Of a stretch of 64,000 bases of DNA, positions 36,471 to 48,000 are shown in pieces. The notes beneath the pieces were generated by a model that was not told the origin of the DNA, ran no database searches, and worked only from the letters and a program-made list of their open reading frames with translations. The stretch's first letter is position 1, and the number at the start of each line of letters is the position of its first letter. This DNA comes from Hyparrhenia diplandra (taxonomy: Eukaryota > Streptophyta > Magnoliopsida > Poales > Poaceae). The DNA is taken from NCBI GenBank assembly GCA_015847255.1, contig JADLZK010012645.1:1-64000 (forward strand), written 5' to 3'. Made by a program: the position numbers and the translations under genes.

Positions 36471-37113
36471 CCCCGTCTCCCCCGCTCTTCCAAAAAGCTA
36501 AGTGTCGTTATATAGTATTCAAACCGAAAAAAAGAAGAAGAGAGGATGAGAGAGAGAAAGGCGTTTTCTCTCTCCTCCTTTGATCTACATCTAGAGGGGG
36601 GATGAAAAAGAGGGAAAGTAAGATGAAAAGAGGCCTTTCTGGACCAATTAGTGTCTTTTCCTCCCCAAATCAAAGCCAAAAGTCCCAAATCAAAGATTTT
36701 GTCAAAATTTGGGTCAAAACCTCCCCCCAACAAGTTGGAAGAGGAAGAATCGTGGAGGAGGAGGAAGAAGGAGGGGTGGCCGTGCAAGATTTATAGGGGC
36801 GAGAATTTACGCGTGGCGGCGCCCTTAATTTGCCCGCCACGCAAAAGCCCTAAGTAGGCGGGCGGGCGCCGCAACGCGCCCGCCACGCAAAAATGTTAAG
36901 CGTGGCGGGTGCGTTGCGGCGCCCGCCATGCATAATGTCCCCTTTCACGTGGCGGGCCCCGTTAAGGCGCCCGCCACGTGAAACATCACCCCAACGGTGC
37001 GCGGCCGGGCGGGCGGCCGCCCGCGGTGGCCAACTTACTTCCGTGGCGGGCGGGATTTGTGCCCGCCACGGAAAAGGTCCGCCCGTCCTCGCAAAATCGA
37101 ATCGTTACTAGTG

Positions 37114-38219
37114 AGTGCTCCATGAATTGACTATTTAGAACGCCTTGCCTCTGCCAATCGATCTTCAAATAGAGACTTCTTAAGATGTCCGCGTATGAAA
37201 ATGGCTATTATAGAGCAGGGACGGCATTCTAAGACTGCTGCCTCTACAAGTCCAATAACAGAGATGTCACACTTTGAGAAGTCCACCGCTAGAAATAGTT
37301 GTAAAAAAAAATCATAGTGTTTTCATATAAACTCTAATGAGGTCGGCCTTTGTATTAATATTGTATAGATCGATGCGATTTGCACCTTTGTATTTGTCAA
37401 TCTATGTATTTGTGAAGTTTTTATTTAAAATTGTTTAAAGTCCCAAATATTTGTTTGAGTTCTTAGATTTCGAAATTCAAATCTTAGAATTCTGATCCCT
37501 AATTAACGACCTTGAATGCTCACATGTTCAATTCCAAAGTTGTAGATGGTATTTTTTTTTTATTTGGAGTATTTTAGACTCTTAAACATCCATTTCAAAT
37601 TCTCATATTTTGAGATTTAAATTTTTTTAAATTTTCACTTGGATAAAGACATGTCCTAAATATATCAAAGTTGTAGTGTTTGACAAGATTTGAAGCTTTT
37701 TGTAGTTGAACTTTTTTTCATTTGAGATTATTTAATGGACAAAGTATTTAATACTCAAGACTACAAAATGTTAATATAAAAAGATATATATAGCATAATT
37801 TGTTATTCTTCTCCGTTCCAAATTATAAGTTGTTTTTTTGACTTTTTTTTGTTCATCCACTTAGTTTTTGTATCTAGACATATTATTATATCTTGATACA
37901 TAACTAAATGAATGAACAAAAAGTCAAAGTGACTTATAACTTGGAACGGAGGGAGTATTTATTATGAGGGTATGTAGTAGAGTGGTAGAAAGGTGTTTGT
38001 GCATGAGCTGAAATTCATGGCTTCCTCATTGATTTACAGAGACGGCACAATGAGCACCTTTTGTAAATGGTCTATTAGCATTAGCAGAGACCATTTGTAA
38101 ATCGAAAATGCTCGTCTTTGAGGGTTCTTCTCATAGCGATGACTGAAAGTCGAAACTAATCTGTATCTCTAAGATCGAATGCCTTCACTACTGTGCAGCC
38201 CCTCGTCCTGGTCGTCGCC
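37114..38219. other. Upstream region of the CRK gene; no gene of its own
   Basis: AT-rich DNA with CACTA-interior-like blocks (AAAGTTGTAGATGG, GAAATTCAAATCT), a Stowaway MITE, and a short inverted pair (GGTCTATTAGC / AGAGACCATTTGTAAAT) near 38058-38105. No convincing TATA box was seen within 120 bases of the CRK start, unlike the pseudogene. Confidence 0.5.
37806..37955. mobile_element. Stowaway MITE upstream of the CRK gene
   Basis: Ends TTCTTCTCCGTTCCAAATTA and TAACTTGGAACGGAGGGAG are inverted repeats flanked by TA (37804-37805 and 37956-37957). It lies about 260 bases before the CRK ATG. Confidence 0.85.
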
Positions 38220-39056
38220 ATGGCTCTGCTCCTTTTGTCGACGGCGGGGGCATCAGTTGGATGCTACAACCGCGAGAACATGACGAGGAGGGTGAAACCG
38301 CTCTACTACGACTGTGGCTGCCCGAACATCAGCCCCACCGTGCAGGAGCAGGACAGCTACTACGACAACCGCACGAGTCTTGCAGGCAAACTCGTTCGGG
38401 CCCTCAGCACTTCTCGCAGCAGCATCTTCGCCAACTACACCGTGGGATCCGTGTCCGGCTTCGTGCTTTGCCGCGGGGACTACAGCGGCTCCGCCTGTGC
38501 TGGCAACCTCAAGCACACCATCAACGACTACATCAACGTCACCGGCATCAATACCAACCAAATTATCTGCCAATCATCGATGGACGTCACCATCTACTAC
38601 GACCAGCACATGCTCAGCTTCGCCGGCGACGGGTACACGTACAAGGGCCCAGGCTCCAACAGGCCCGCATGGGTCGCCTCCAACATGAACTACGTGATGA
38701 ACAGCACCGGCGCTGCCGGTCTCTACGGCGAGCGCGCGTCTGGGAGCTTCTGAACGACACGGCCAGCTACGCCGCGCTGAACTCGTCGGGCCTGTACGCG
38801 ACGGGCAAGTCGTGGTTCGATGAAGCTGGAGTGAGCGTCATATACGGGCTGGTGCAGTGTAGGCCCGACATGAGGCGGGACCTTTGCCGGCAATGCCTGG
38901 ACAACCTCACCGCAGAGGTACCCAGACAGTTTACCACTGTTAGTGGTGATCACTGCGTCGGCGGGAGGATCCTCGGCGTCTGGTGTAACGTGCGGTTCGA
39001 GGAAGAGCTTTTCTTCAAGGAGACCTCGGAAACACGGCAGCTCCATAAGCCTAAAG
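38220..39056 (+). CDS. CRK exon 1: signal peptide and two DUF26 domains, frameshifted
   Basis: The first in-frame ATG (38220) gives a short signal peptide, MALLLLSTAGASVG. An in-frame GTG at 38193 would add VQPLVLVVA and a more normal length, so the original ATG may have mutated. The first DUF26 has C-x8-C but asparagine at the third cysteine (CRGDYSGSACAGN) and QHML where a cysteine is expected. The frame stops at 38751-38753. From about 38735 the next frame continues RVWELLNDTASY and a second DUF26 with complete C-x8-C-x2-C (CRPDMRRDLCRQC) and GGRILGVWCNVRFE. The break is two extra bases in the CGCGCG run near 38733-38740. The exon ends at 39056 with a GT donor. Confidence 0.85.
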
Positions 39057-42000
39057 GTGCGCATATATATGCCTATATATGTATAATAACTAATCCTATT
39101 CACGATTAAGAGCTAGCCTGTTTCGATACAAGGCCTAATCATTAGCTAGATAAAAAGAAGGGCAGGTTGGCTAATTTATTTTAGGCACGTCTTCAACTAG
39201 TTGTTAGCCAACTAACTATTCAACCTGTCAGGAACCACGAATTCTGCTCAGGGACTGTTTTGATATTATAAACTAACAACTAGCTCATGAGGATCTAAAC
39301 AGATGGACTAGTGAGTGTACTAACAATTAGTCCAAGACTCAACTAGTTGTTAGTTCAGTAGTCCATAAAGCTCAACTATTAGGACAGTGATTTCACTAGT
39401 TAACTAATCACTAGTCCTAGTCCTAGTTGATCCAAACAGGCCTTCAGATTATGCATAGATAGTCATACTTCGGAGTTTAGAATGAATTTGCGGACAGAAG
39501 ATTGATCTCTTCTCGAATGATATGCAGTGCTCCTGCAAACTTTCAAAAAAAATAGCCATATGCATTGGTCGATGCAGAAGCTGAGATATTAATATATTTT
39601 TTTTTTTTTAAAGAAAACTTTCAAAAAAAATCCGCCATGACACAGGCAGAACAAGGTATGTGTTCATTAAAATAACAAAAAAATTGTAGTAACAATAAGT
39701 ATATATGTGCAGTGACGTTTCGATTTACCTAAAAAATGCCTCAAGCATATATTTCTTGTAGAACTCATATATGATCCTGAGCTCCTGAGATTGTTACCTT
39801 CGTCAGTCTACTTAACCTTCACAAATTTGTTATTTATGTATATATATATTCAGGACGACTGAGCAAAGTGAATATCGCATTGATCACCATTGCTGGATCC
39901 GTTGTATTTGTTCTTTGCCTAATTCTGATCGTATGGATCGTACAAAGAATAAGAGGTACGATTACCAAGAGGTTATCAGAGCAGATGCATTTACTATATC
40001 ATGATATATTTGTGCTCAGGTTTTTCTTTTGGTTGCACGGCTATAGATTACAGGTTACTGAGAGCATTAGGTGACTGGCACAATGAAGTCACGCAAGAAA
40101 TTGACTCGAGGTTTTCACTTTACAAATTCTCCGTGTTAAGGGACGCGACAGGAAAATTCTCTGCAGAAAATAAACTTGGAGATGGCTCTTTTGGTTCTGT
40201 TTACCGGGTAAGTGAAGCACTGTGTGTTGTGCTGCTCAGGTTATGGTTTTTAGCATATGTTTCAGTTTTATAACAGAATTACGTTTATGTATAGGAACGT
40301 TTATACTTGTTTATATAATATATAACGAGGGCAGTAGTGCCACAAGAAGCACTGGTTACGTAGCAGGGGAGAGTTTGCAGGCGGGCCGGGATTGGGGTTA
40401 ATTTGACAAATTCTCGGATGCACATTTGTAATTTTGCTTCTCAGGGCATATTACCAGATGGACTTGAGGTTGCCGTTAAAAGGCTTGACGCCTCTTCTTG
40501 GCAAGGTTCGCGGGAGTTTCTAAATGAAATCAAGCTTATTGTCAGGCTTCGACACGCTAATCTGGTTAGGCTTCTTGGATGCTGTCTCCAACGCCGTGAA
40601 ATGATGCTTGTCTATGAATACATGTCAAACAGAAGCTTGGACTATGTCTTCTCAGGTCTGTTCCGATTCGCCACCCTATATATAACTGTTCACGGGCTAG
40701 AAATGATGTGCTAGATTGTTTCAGATTGTTCATAATTGATATAGGCCGCACTATCCTTGCAGATCCTGAAAGCAGGTACAACCTGAATTGGCCAAATCGT
40801 CTGCGTGTAATTGACGGGATAGCACAAGGGCTTGTTTATCTTCATAGTTTCTCAGAGCCACAGAGATTTATTATTCACAGAGACATGAAGCCAAGCAACA
40901 TTCTCTTGGACAATGAAATGAACCCAAAAATTTCAGACTTTGGAATTGCAAGGATATACAATTTAGGAGCAAATCCTGAAGCGACAGACCTAGTAGGAAC
41001 ACGGTAAGCCTGGTAGCATGTGTACGCAAGAAAGGGCATATTAATACCTTATAGCTTGTTTGGCTGCACAACAATTCACCTCCATCCAAATGTGTTACGA
41101 AGTATTGGATGGATAATTCGTTTATTTTACACCCTAATACCTCATAGGCTCATAACATATATGAATTGGGGTGGATTGATGTGAAGCCAAACAAGACCTT
41201 ATATGTGGTAATAAAATCGTTTTGTTGAACAATCTAGTATTTTGTAATTGTTAACTGATTGAAATGATGTTAGCTTTAGTCTTGCTAGTCTCCGTTGGGA
41301 ATATATAATTTTGTTCTGTATAGAAATAAAATGAGGTCCAATCGACCACTCAACCTGATGCAAGTTTAATTTTATATTCGTGATAATGATGCTGATACCA
41401 TTTAAATTTGATTTCTTTCTAGTTGTTACATGGCACCTGAGTATATTCGCGAGCGGATCTTATCTGTGAAATATGATGTATATAGCTTTGGCGTTTTGCT
41501 GCTTGAGATCATAAGTGGCAGGAGAGTGAATGTCGCAGTATTCACCGAATATGGAAGATCAGACCATCTATTGACTCACGTGAGTGACCTGTTTCATCTC
41601 TTTCTCTTTATATACGTTTACGTGCACTTGTCCAGTTTGGTTTGAATATATTTCCTATTTTATACTCTCTCTCTGTGTTTCAAATTATATATATAATATG
41701 TTAGCTTTTTTTAGAAACGGTATTTTAATGTCTATTAAGAAAAGCTAAAAAAATCTTAAAATTTAGGGCGTGTTTGATTAAGTTGTGGCTTTTCGGAAAC
41801 ACTGTTGTGGACAGTGGCAGATCTAGGATGTTGGCATAGGGTATGCCGCATCAAAATCCTTTTTTTTTTTACATAACTTCAATAGATTAACAGCAAGAAG
41901 TTGTTAGAACCATTACGGTGTTGATGGTTACAAGATGGAGCGCCCTACTAAGAGGACACTCTGTCACATGAGGCTCATAAACACAAGCCACATTACAAGG

Positions 42001-45000
42001 ATGCTGATGTGATTGTCTTTCTAAAAGAGCCTGTCTAGCTAAGAAATCAACCATATGATTCTGATCTCGCCGAATTCTTCTTATTCTTGTTGTGGATCCT
42101 TGTACTTCAGCTGCAATAATTTGAGTATATGGTCTAATTCTCCAATATGGTGGATGGTCAAGCTGAGGTCCATTGATGAAATGAACCATTTGTTGATTGT
42201 CAGAGAAAATTGTGATTTGCTCCATATTCAAGCCCTGGTGACCTGTGCTGCTAGTGCAAGCGCTGCTGCCTCGGCCATGAGGACAGAGGAGTCGTCTTGC
42301 ATAGATGCTTTGATGAAGATGCTATGTGGAGGTTGAACCTGCATATTGATCATGAAAATACCAATACCAGCCTCACGGGGAACAGGAGCCATTTGGTTTG
42401 GCTGCGTAGAGGCGTCAACATAGCACCGAGTACCTTGCATGGTGGTTGGTGATGTAACCAAGAATCTGTCTGTACCGCCCAGAATACCTGCAGTTGAAAA
42501 AATCATACCTTGATTGGTAGTCAGGGTGGTCTGCTCTCCACTTGGTTGAGGCTCTGGTTGCGGCAAGGATATGAGGCCCGGTTCACTTGTTTCTGGGCTT
42601 GCAGAATGCATATTTGTTTTGGTAGGTTGCATTCGATTTGTCATTTGAATCACTGTCCTTCCATCTTGCTCCTTTAGCGCATCAAGGTGGGTCTGGATGT
42701 GGGCATCTACTGCTTGATGAACCTGAAAAAGAAGTCCAGTTCCATCTCTGGAATCTGTTGTCATTGCACGCTTTCCAAATATACTAGAGTGTGAAGAAAG
42801 TTTTTAACATAATATCTTCATAAGGGTTAGGAGAAATAAGCAAAGGAAGAGTCATCTGGATCCCATTAGTTTCAATTGGAATATTAGTAGTGTGAATAGG
42901 GGGGTTGGAATTAGACCAAACCTGAACTGACAAGGTACATTTATAGAAGAGGTGCTGATCAGTCTCAATAGCTCCATAGTAAGTACAACATTGGTCAATG
43001 TGTGCAGAATATCTGCCAGCTCTTTCTCCTGTGGCAATAGCACGCCTGATCAACCTCCATGCAAAGGTTTTAAGAAGGGGAAGGATAGACTTACTTTTCC
43101 ATACCTTTTGCAGAATACTGTGGGCATCTTGAGTTATGCTTCTGGATCCTTGGAGTGGGAGTCGATGGACCTGCTGATTAGCTAAATAAGTGTAAACAGA
43201 TTTAGTGGGGCAGAGGCCATTCTTGGCTGGTGTCCACCTGAGAATGTCATCGGACTCAGAATTCACCACAGGAGTAGCTTCAATGGCATGAACAGCCTCT
43301 TGCGTAAAGGTGGTGACAAGAAATTGGTGATCCCAGTCATGAGTACCAGGGACCCAAAGATCCGAAACTTTGGCTGGAAGAGGATTATTGATGATAGGCA
43401 TGAGAAGGTGATCATGAATGTTACTCCAGACCAGCGCCCAAGGTGAGGACCAGATGGAAGAGTTACCTACATGGATTTGGTAAGCGTTGTTGGATTGGAG
43501 ATGATTCCTAACTTGCATAACTGAAGACCAATAAATGGATCTTGGGCCTTTGTGGGTGGCTGTCCAGAAGGACTCGGTCGGGTAGTATTTGGCTTTTAGG
43601 ATAGCCAAAAGGAAAGGGTTCTTATTGTTGGCTACATTCCAGGCTGAATGAATGATGAGGCTTTTATTTACCATTTCTAAATCCCTAATGCCAAGACCTC
43701 CTTCTTCAGTAGATTTGCATATATCATCCCAAGAGCGGTATGCAATGTGGCTGATATCCTACTTTTCCTAGATCCCTGCCCACCAAAACCTTCGAAGAAT
43801 GTTGTTAATTTTTTGATAAAAGTTATAGAAAAAAGGACAGTGGACATATAATAAATAGGAATGGAAGCAAGCACTGATTTAATGTATTGCAGCCTACTAG
43901 CATGATTAAGCTTATTGGCCTGGAGAGTACCAAATTTAGCAAAGAATTTATTATAAATAAAATTATAGGCTCTATTCTTGTCTTTGTGGCTAAAAATCAT
44001 GGGGTGACCTAGGTGCATAGTATTGGGTCGTAAATCAGGAACAGGAAAAATATCTTTGATCTGGTTTCTAATGTAATTAGGAACATTTTTTGCTAAAGTA
44101 AATTGAGGATTTTTGGAGATTAGGAGTCTGACCAGATTGTTGACAGAAATCATATAAGGTTGTCTTGATAATCTGCACTTCTTCCAAGGAGGCCTTGCCA
44201 CAGAGTATAAGATCATCTGCAAATAAAAAGAGAGTGGATGGGTGGAGCACCAACTCCCATAGAAATGCCAGAAAGGTTGTTGTTGTGAAGAGCTTCCTGC
44301 AGTCTGATAGATAGTTCATTGATAGCAATTACAAAGAGATAAGGAGAGAGGGGGCATCCCTGTCTGAGCCCCCTTTGAGAGTAAAACTAACCTGAAGGCT
44401 CATCATTGACAAGAACTACAAAAGTTGGATTAGAAATACAAGCATGAATGAGCCTAATAAGATTATCATTAAGCCTCAGTCTATGAAGAGTAGCAGAAAT
44501 GAAATTTCATTCAAGTCTATCAAAAGCTTTAGCCAGGTCAATTTTAATAATGAAGGCATTAGTTTTCCAACTTTTCAAGTTAAAGGAATGAATGATCTCT
44601 TGAGTGAGAATAATATTAGATGAGATGTGTCTATGAGCAATGAAAGCTGACTGAGCCTGACTGACATAACTAGGAAGGTGATTCTTAATCCTATTAGCCA
44701 AAGATTTAGTAATAATTTTATAAATGACATTGCATAAGCTAATAGGTCTATAATCTTGAGGAACAGAAGGATTATTCTTTTTAGGAATGAGAGAAATAAA
44801 AGTTTGGTTGATATCAGCAGGCATATGAGCATGAGTATAGAAATCTGTAACCACTCTGAAAATATCATCCTTAGCCCAATCCCACGCTGATTTGTAGAAA
44901 GCTGCATTGAGGCCATCTGGACTAGGCGCTGCATTGCTCCTCATTTTCATGATAATATCATGGATTTCATTTAAACTAGGAGTTGAGTAAGTATACCTGA

Positions 45001-48000
45001 ACATATCGTTGTTATGAGTTGCCTCCTCTTCCTGCAATCTTTGATTAGTGTTGTCAGTGCTGTATGTGTGGTTATGAGGGTGGAGGTGAGGCTCAGGTGG
45101 TGGGTTTGGGGAGGGACGGTGGGCTGAGGATTGGTATTATGGGTTGAAAAAATATCAATGAAGTAATTGATGAGGGTGTCGGCAAGCTGCTCAGGAGTGG
45201 TGGAATGGGTACCGTTGGGATTAATGAGGTGGGTGATTCTATTTTTCCTATTTCTTTTGATGATAGCTTGATGAAAGGAGGTGTTTCTGTCACCTACGAC
45301 TGCCATAGTTTTAAATAGCGGGCTAAGAGTGTTTAGCGGTTTGCCTCTAAAACAGCTATAGCGGAGCTAATAGCGGGCTATAGCGGGCTATAGCGGCTAA
45401 ATTGTACATGAGCGAAAATAGCGGCACCCCTGCCTCGAAGGCTATAGCGGGCTATAGCGGGCTATTTAAAAAAGGGGCGACTGCCCATCTTTTAGCACGT
45501 TGAATATGATAAGTCTCTTCTTTGGCCTGCAGTTCTTGGTGCTTCTCTTGTAATTGCTTCTGTAAGAGATGGTTCTGCTGAGAGGGATGGAGACTTTGCT
45601 GGTCAAGGAGTTGGTTTTCAATCCGCCCGAGAAGATCATTGTTTTTAGGTTTCTTCTTTCTCCATTTCCTTAGATCTGCAGCCAAAAACTAAGTTTTTAG
45701 TGAGAAATCACAAGCCGACGAGCGTTGCCAGCTTTGTTTGGCAATGTCATTGTATTCATCTTCCATCAACCACCAATTTTCAAACCGAAAAAGGCTTGTT
45801 GATGCGAGGACGATGGGAATTTAGCACCACAAGGATGGGAGCATGATCGGTGTACATCATGGGTAAGTGATAAACTATTGTAGTGGGAAACGCCAAGCAC
45901 CATTCTGCATTGCCTAAACAATGATCAAGTCTTTCATAAGTGGGAAACGGAAAAAAAACGCTTATTAGTCCAAGTGTATGCGGGCCATTATAACCAAGAT
46001 CAACAAAGCCACATTGCTTAATATATGCACAAAAATCGCTAATACGATTAACATCCGCACAACTGGGACCTAGCTTCTCATTAACATGCATAAGTTCATT
46101 AAGGTCTCCCATATAGAACATAGGAAGATTAGTATTAAGCATAACAAAGTTCAGCACTTGATCCCGAGATAATATTAGTGGCACGGTGATGAGGATCACC
46201 GTAGATGCAGACTAAACCATATTGTTGCTTGACTAGTTTTATTTATACACAAAGCAAAGATGTAGTGGTGATGATGATCGATGATGGTAACATCGACATC
46301 ATCATTCCACTTGAGCCAGAGGCCACCAGATTGGCCTTGAGGCGGAACGACAAAAGCGTCACTAAGATTGAAATGATTCTTAATAGAAGTTTTAGTAATA
46401 TTAGAATTGCGAGTTTTTGAAATGAAGCATACCTGAGGTTTAGTCGAAATGAGGAGGTGGGATAGGTGTACCATGGTGGAACTGCGAAGGCTACCGCCTG
46501 AGCCTCGATAGTTCCATGCTAGATGCGTCATGGCACCAGGGGCGCCCTGTCGGCCGGCGCTGGTACCACGGTCTTGATTCTGAATAGGAGACCTCCCTTG
46601 CAACAGAGCACTAGGTGCGGTAGGGCATAAGGAAGGATCTGTGGGGCGAGTAGACGCCGAAGTGAAGGTTGGTATGGAAGTGTCATTGATGCAGAGCTGT
46701 TCGGCGTGATGGTGGGCAGCAGAAGCCGATATGTGGGATGCGACACAGGCCAGATTAGGAGGAACAGCAGGTGGTGGAGGGTCTGGGGGAACATCAGCCA
46801 CGGGAGAGGGGGTCAGAGCTTTGGGAAGGTGGCTGGCCAAGGTTGGAATCGGTAGCAAGAGACGAACAGCGGATGCAAAAAAAATAGAAGTATGAGCCTC
46901 ATCGATAGGATAAAGCATGGCTAGCGAAGAAGGAGCAGATGGAGCTAGGCGACGGAAGAGGCAAGGCTGAGCACTGCGGATTCGTCGGGGAGGGCGTGGA
47001 CGTAGCTACGCACGGCGTCCACACCACAGCGGCGGCGCTGGGGTTCTCCGTAGAAGCTGTTGCACCCTACCAGGTGAATGATAGGAAGGGGACGGAATTA
47101 GGAGGAGTTGGACTGATGGATCCATAGATCAGGAAACTAGCTTAATCGATGATCGATTGAAGGATCTAGGTAGGAGATTGGGGAAATCGGAGGATTGGAG
47201 GGGCTGCCGCAAGATCCCCACAGCAGCAGAGCTCACCGATTGGATGGAGAAAGGTGACAAAGAAACCACCGATCTGAAGCAGGGAATGAATCGGAGCTGG
47301 AGAGGAGCAGATCGAGGCGGATTGAGGCAGGGATTCGGAGATTTGGGGGAGGATTGAGGAGGAGGAAAGGTGGGTAACGGCATAAAGCCCAATACTACGG
47401 AGAGCTAGTTTGAGACTTTGAGAGGATTGCATGTTTTATTACTGAGAATTCACCGCATCAAAATCCTTAGATGCAGTTTTAGCAATTCGGTATATGCAGC
47501 AGCTAAAGTTGCCCCGCAATTAACAATCTATCGAGCAAACTTGGTGTCACCGTTGCTATTGTTGACCATGGATGAGTGGCACGTGTGTGTGAAGGAAATG
47601 TTATTAGCAAGCACAATGTATATGGCTAAAAGCAGTACATAAGGAGGAGGACACCAGTAGTCCATTACTATTTCTCATTCCACAATGTGCAGTCTATAAG
47701 GTAGGATCAATATTAAAATAAAAAATCTCCATACACCCAACCATTGTGCAGGAATCAGGGAGAGAGAATGAGAGAGTGAGAAACTAATATTTTTTATTGC
47801 TTATGGGTAAATTTTACTATGGACTACTTTATGGATAGGTTCCACAATGTTTTGGTAGGCGATGGGTAATATTTTAATGCTATGGGCTACTCTTATGGAT
47901 AAAAAAACAACATCAGCAAATCTAGCAAAGTCCATGTCCCTGCAATGCTGCCCCTGTACTGGCCTTGTACTGGCCTAGGCTCGATCTTGGGCTATGGCTG

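Larger units (their letters stand above)
25798..37113 (-). mobile_element. Large CACTA (En/Spm-type) transposon, about 11.3 kb
   Basis: The left terminus reads CACTAGTACCGAAATGC. The right, on the minus strand, reads CACTAGTAACGATTCG. Both ends carry dense inverted subterminal repeats of GTGGCGGGC / GCCCGCCAC (25819-26005 and 36811-37072). Three remnants of element genes lie on the minus strand in the usual order: TNP2-like transposase, plant En/Spm-type transposase, Ulp1-like protease. Frames are broken in each, so it is dead or nearly so. The 3-bp flanks differ (TTC and AGT), so no target duplication remains. It fills most of the gap between the two CRK copies. Confidence 0.85.
41862..47452 (-). 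mobile_element. L1-type LINE, 5.6 kb, antisense in CRK intron 6
   Basis: The element ends in a poly(A) tail (plus-strand T run 41861-41870). The flanks share CCGCATCAAAATCCT(T) at 41846-41861 and 47453-47468, a target duplication of about 15 bases. Reading right to left: a 5' region, an endonuclease, a reverse transcriptase, a zf-RVT domain and an RNase H. ORF1 (gag-like) is not recognised; it may be 5'-truncated. Several frameshifts, a TGG-to-TGA change and a nested repeat disrupt the coding region, so the copy is inactive. Confidence 0.9.

Noticed and set aside
38193..38195. GTG as the real CRK start codon
   Set aside because: Nuclear plant genes very rarely start at GTG. I used the first in-frame ATG and reported the GTG as a possible mutated start.
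39112..39450. An extra CRK exon in intron 1
   Set aside because: The open stretches belong to a MITE, and the exon 1 to exon 2 join is already in phase.
40054..40207. Alternative acceptor (CAG at 40051-40053) for CRK exon 3
   Set aside because: It breaks the phase with exon 2, whereas the AG at 40045-40046 keeps it.
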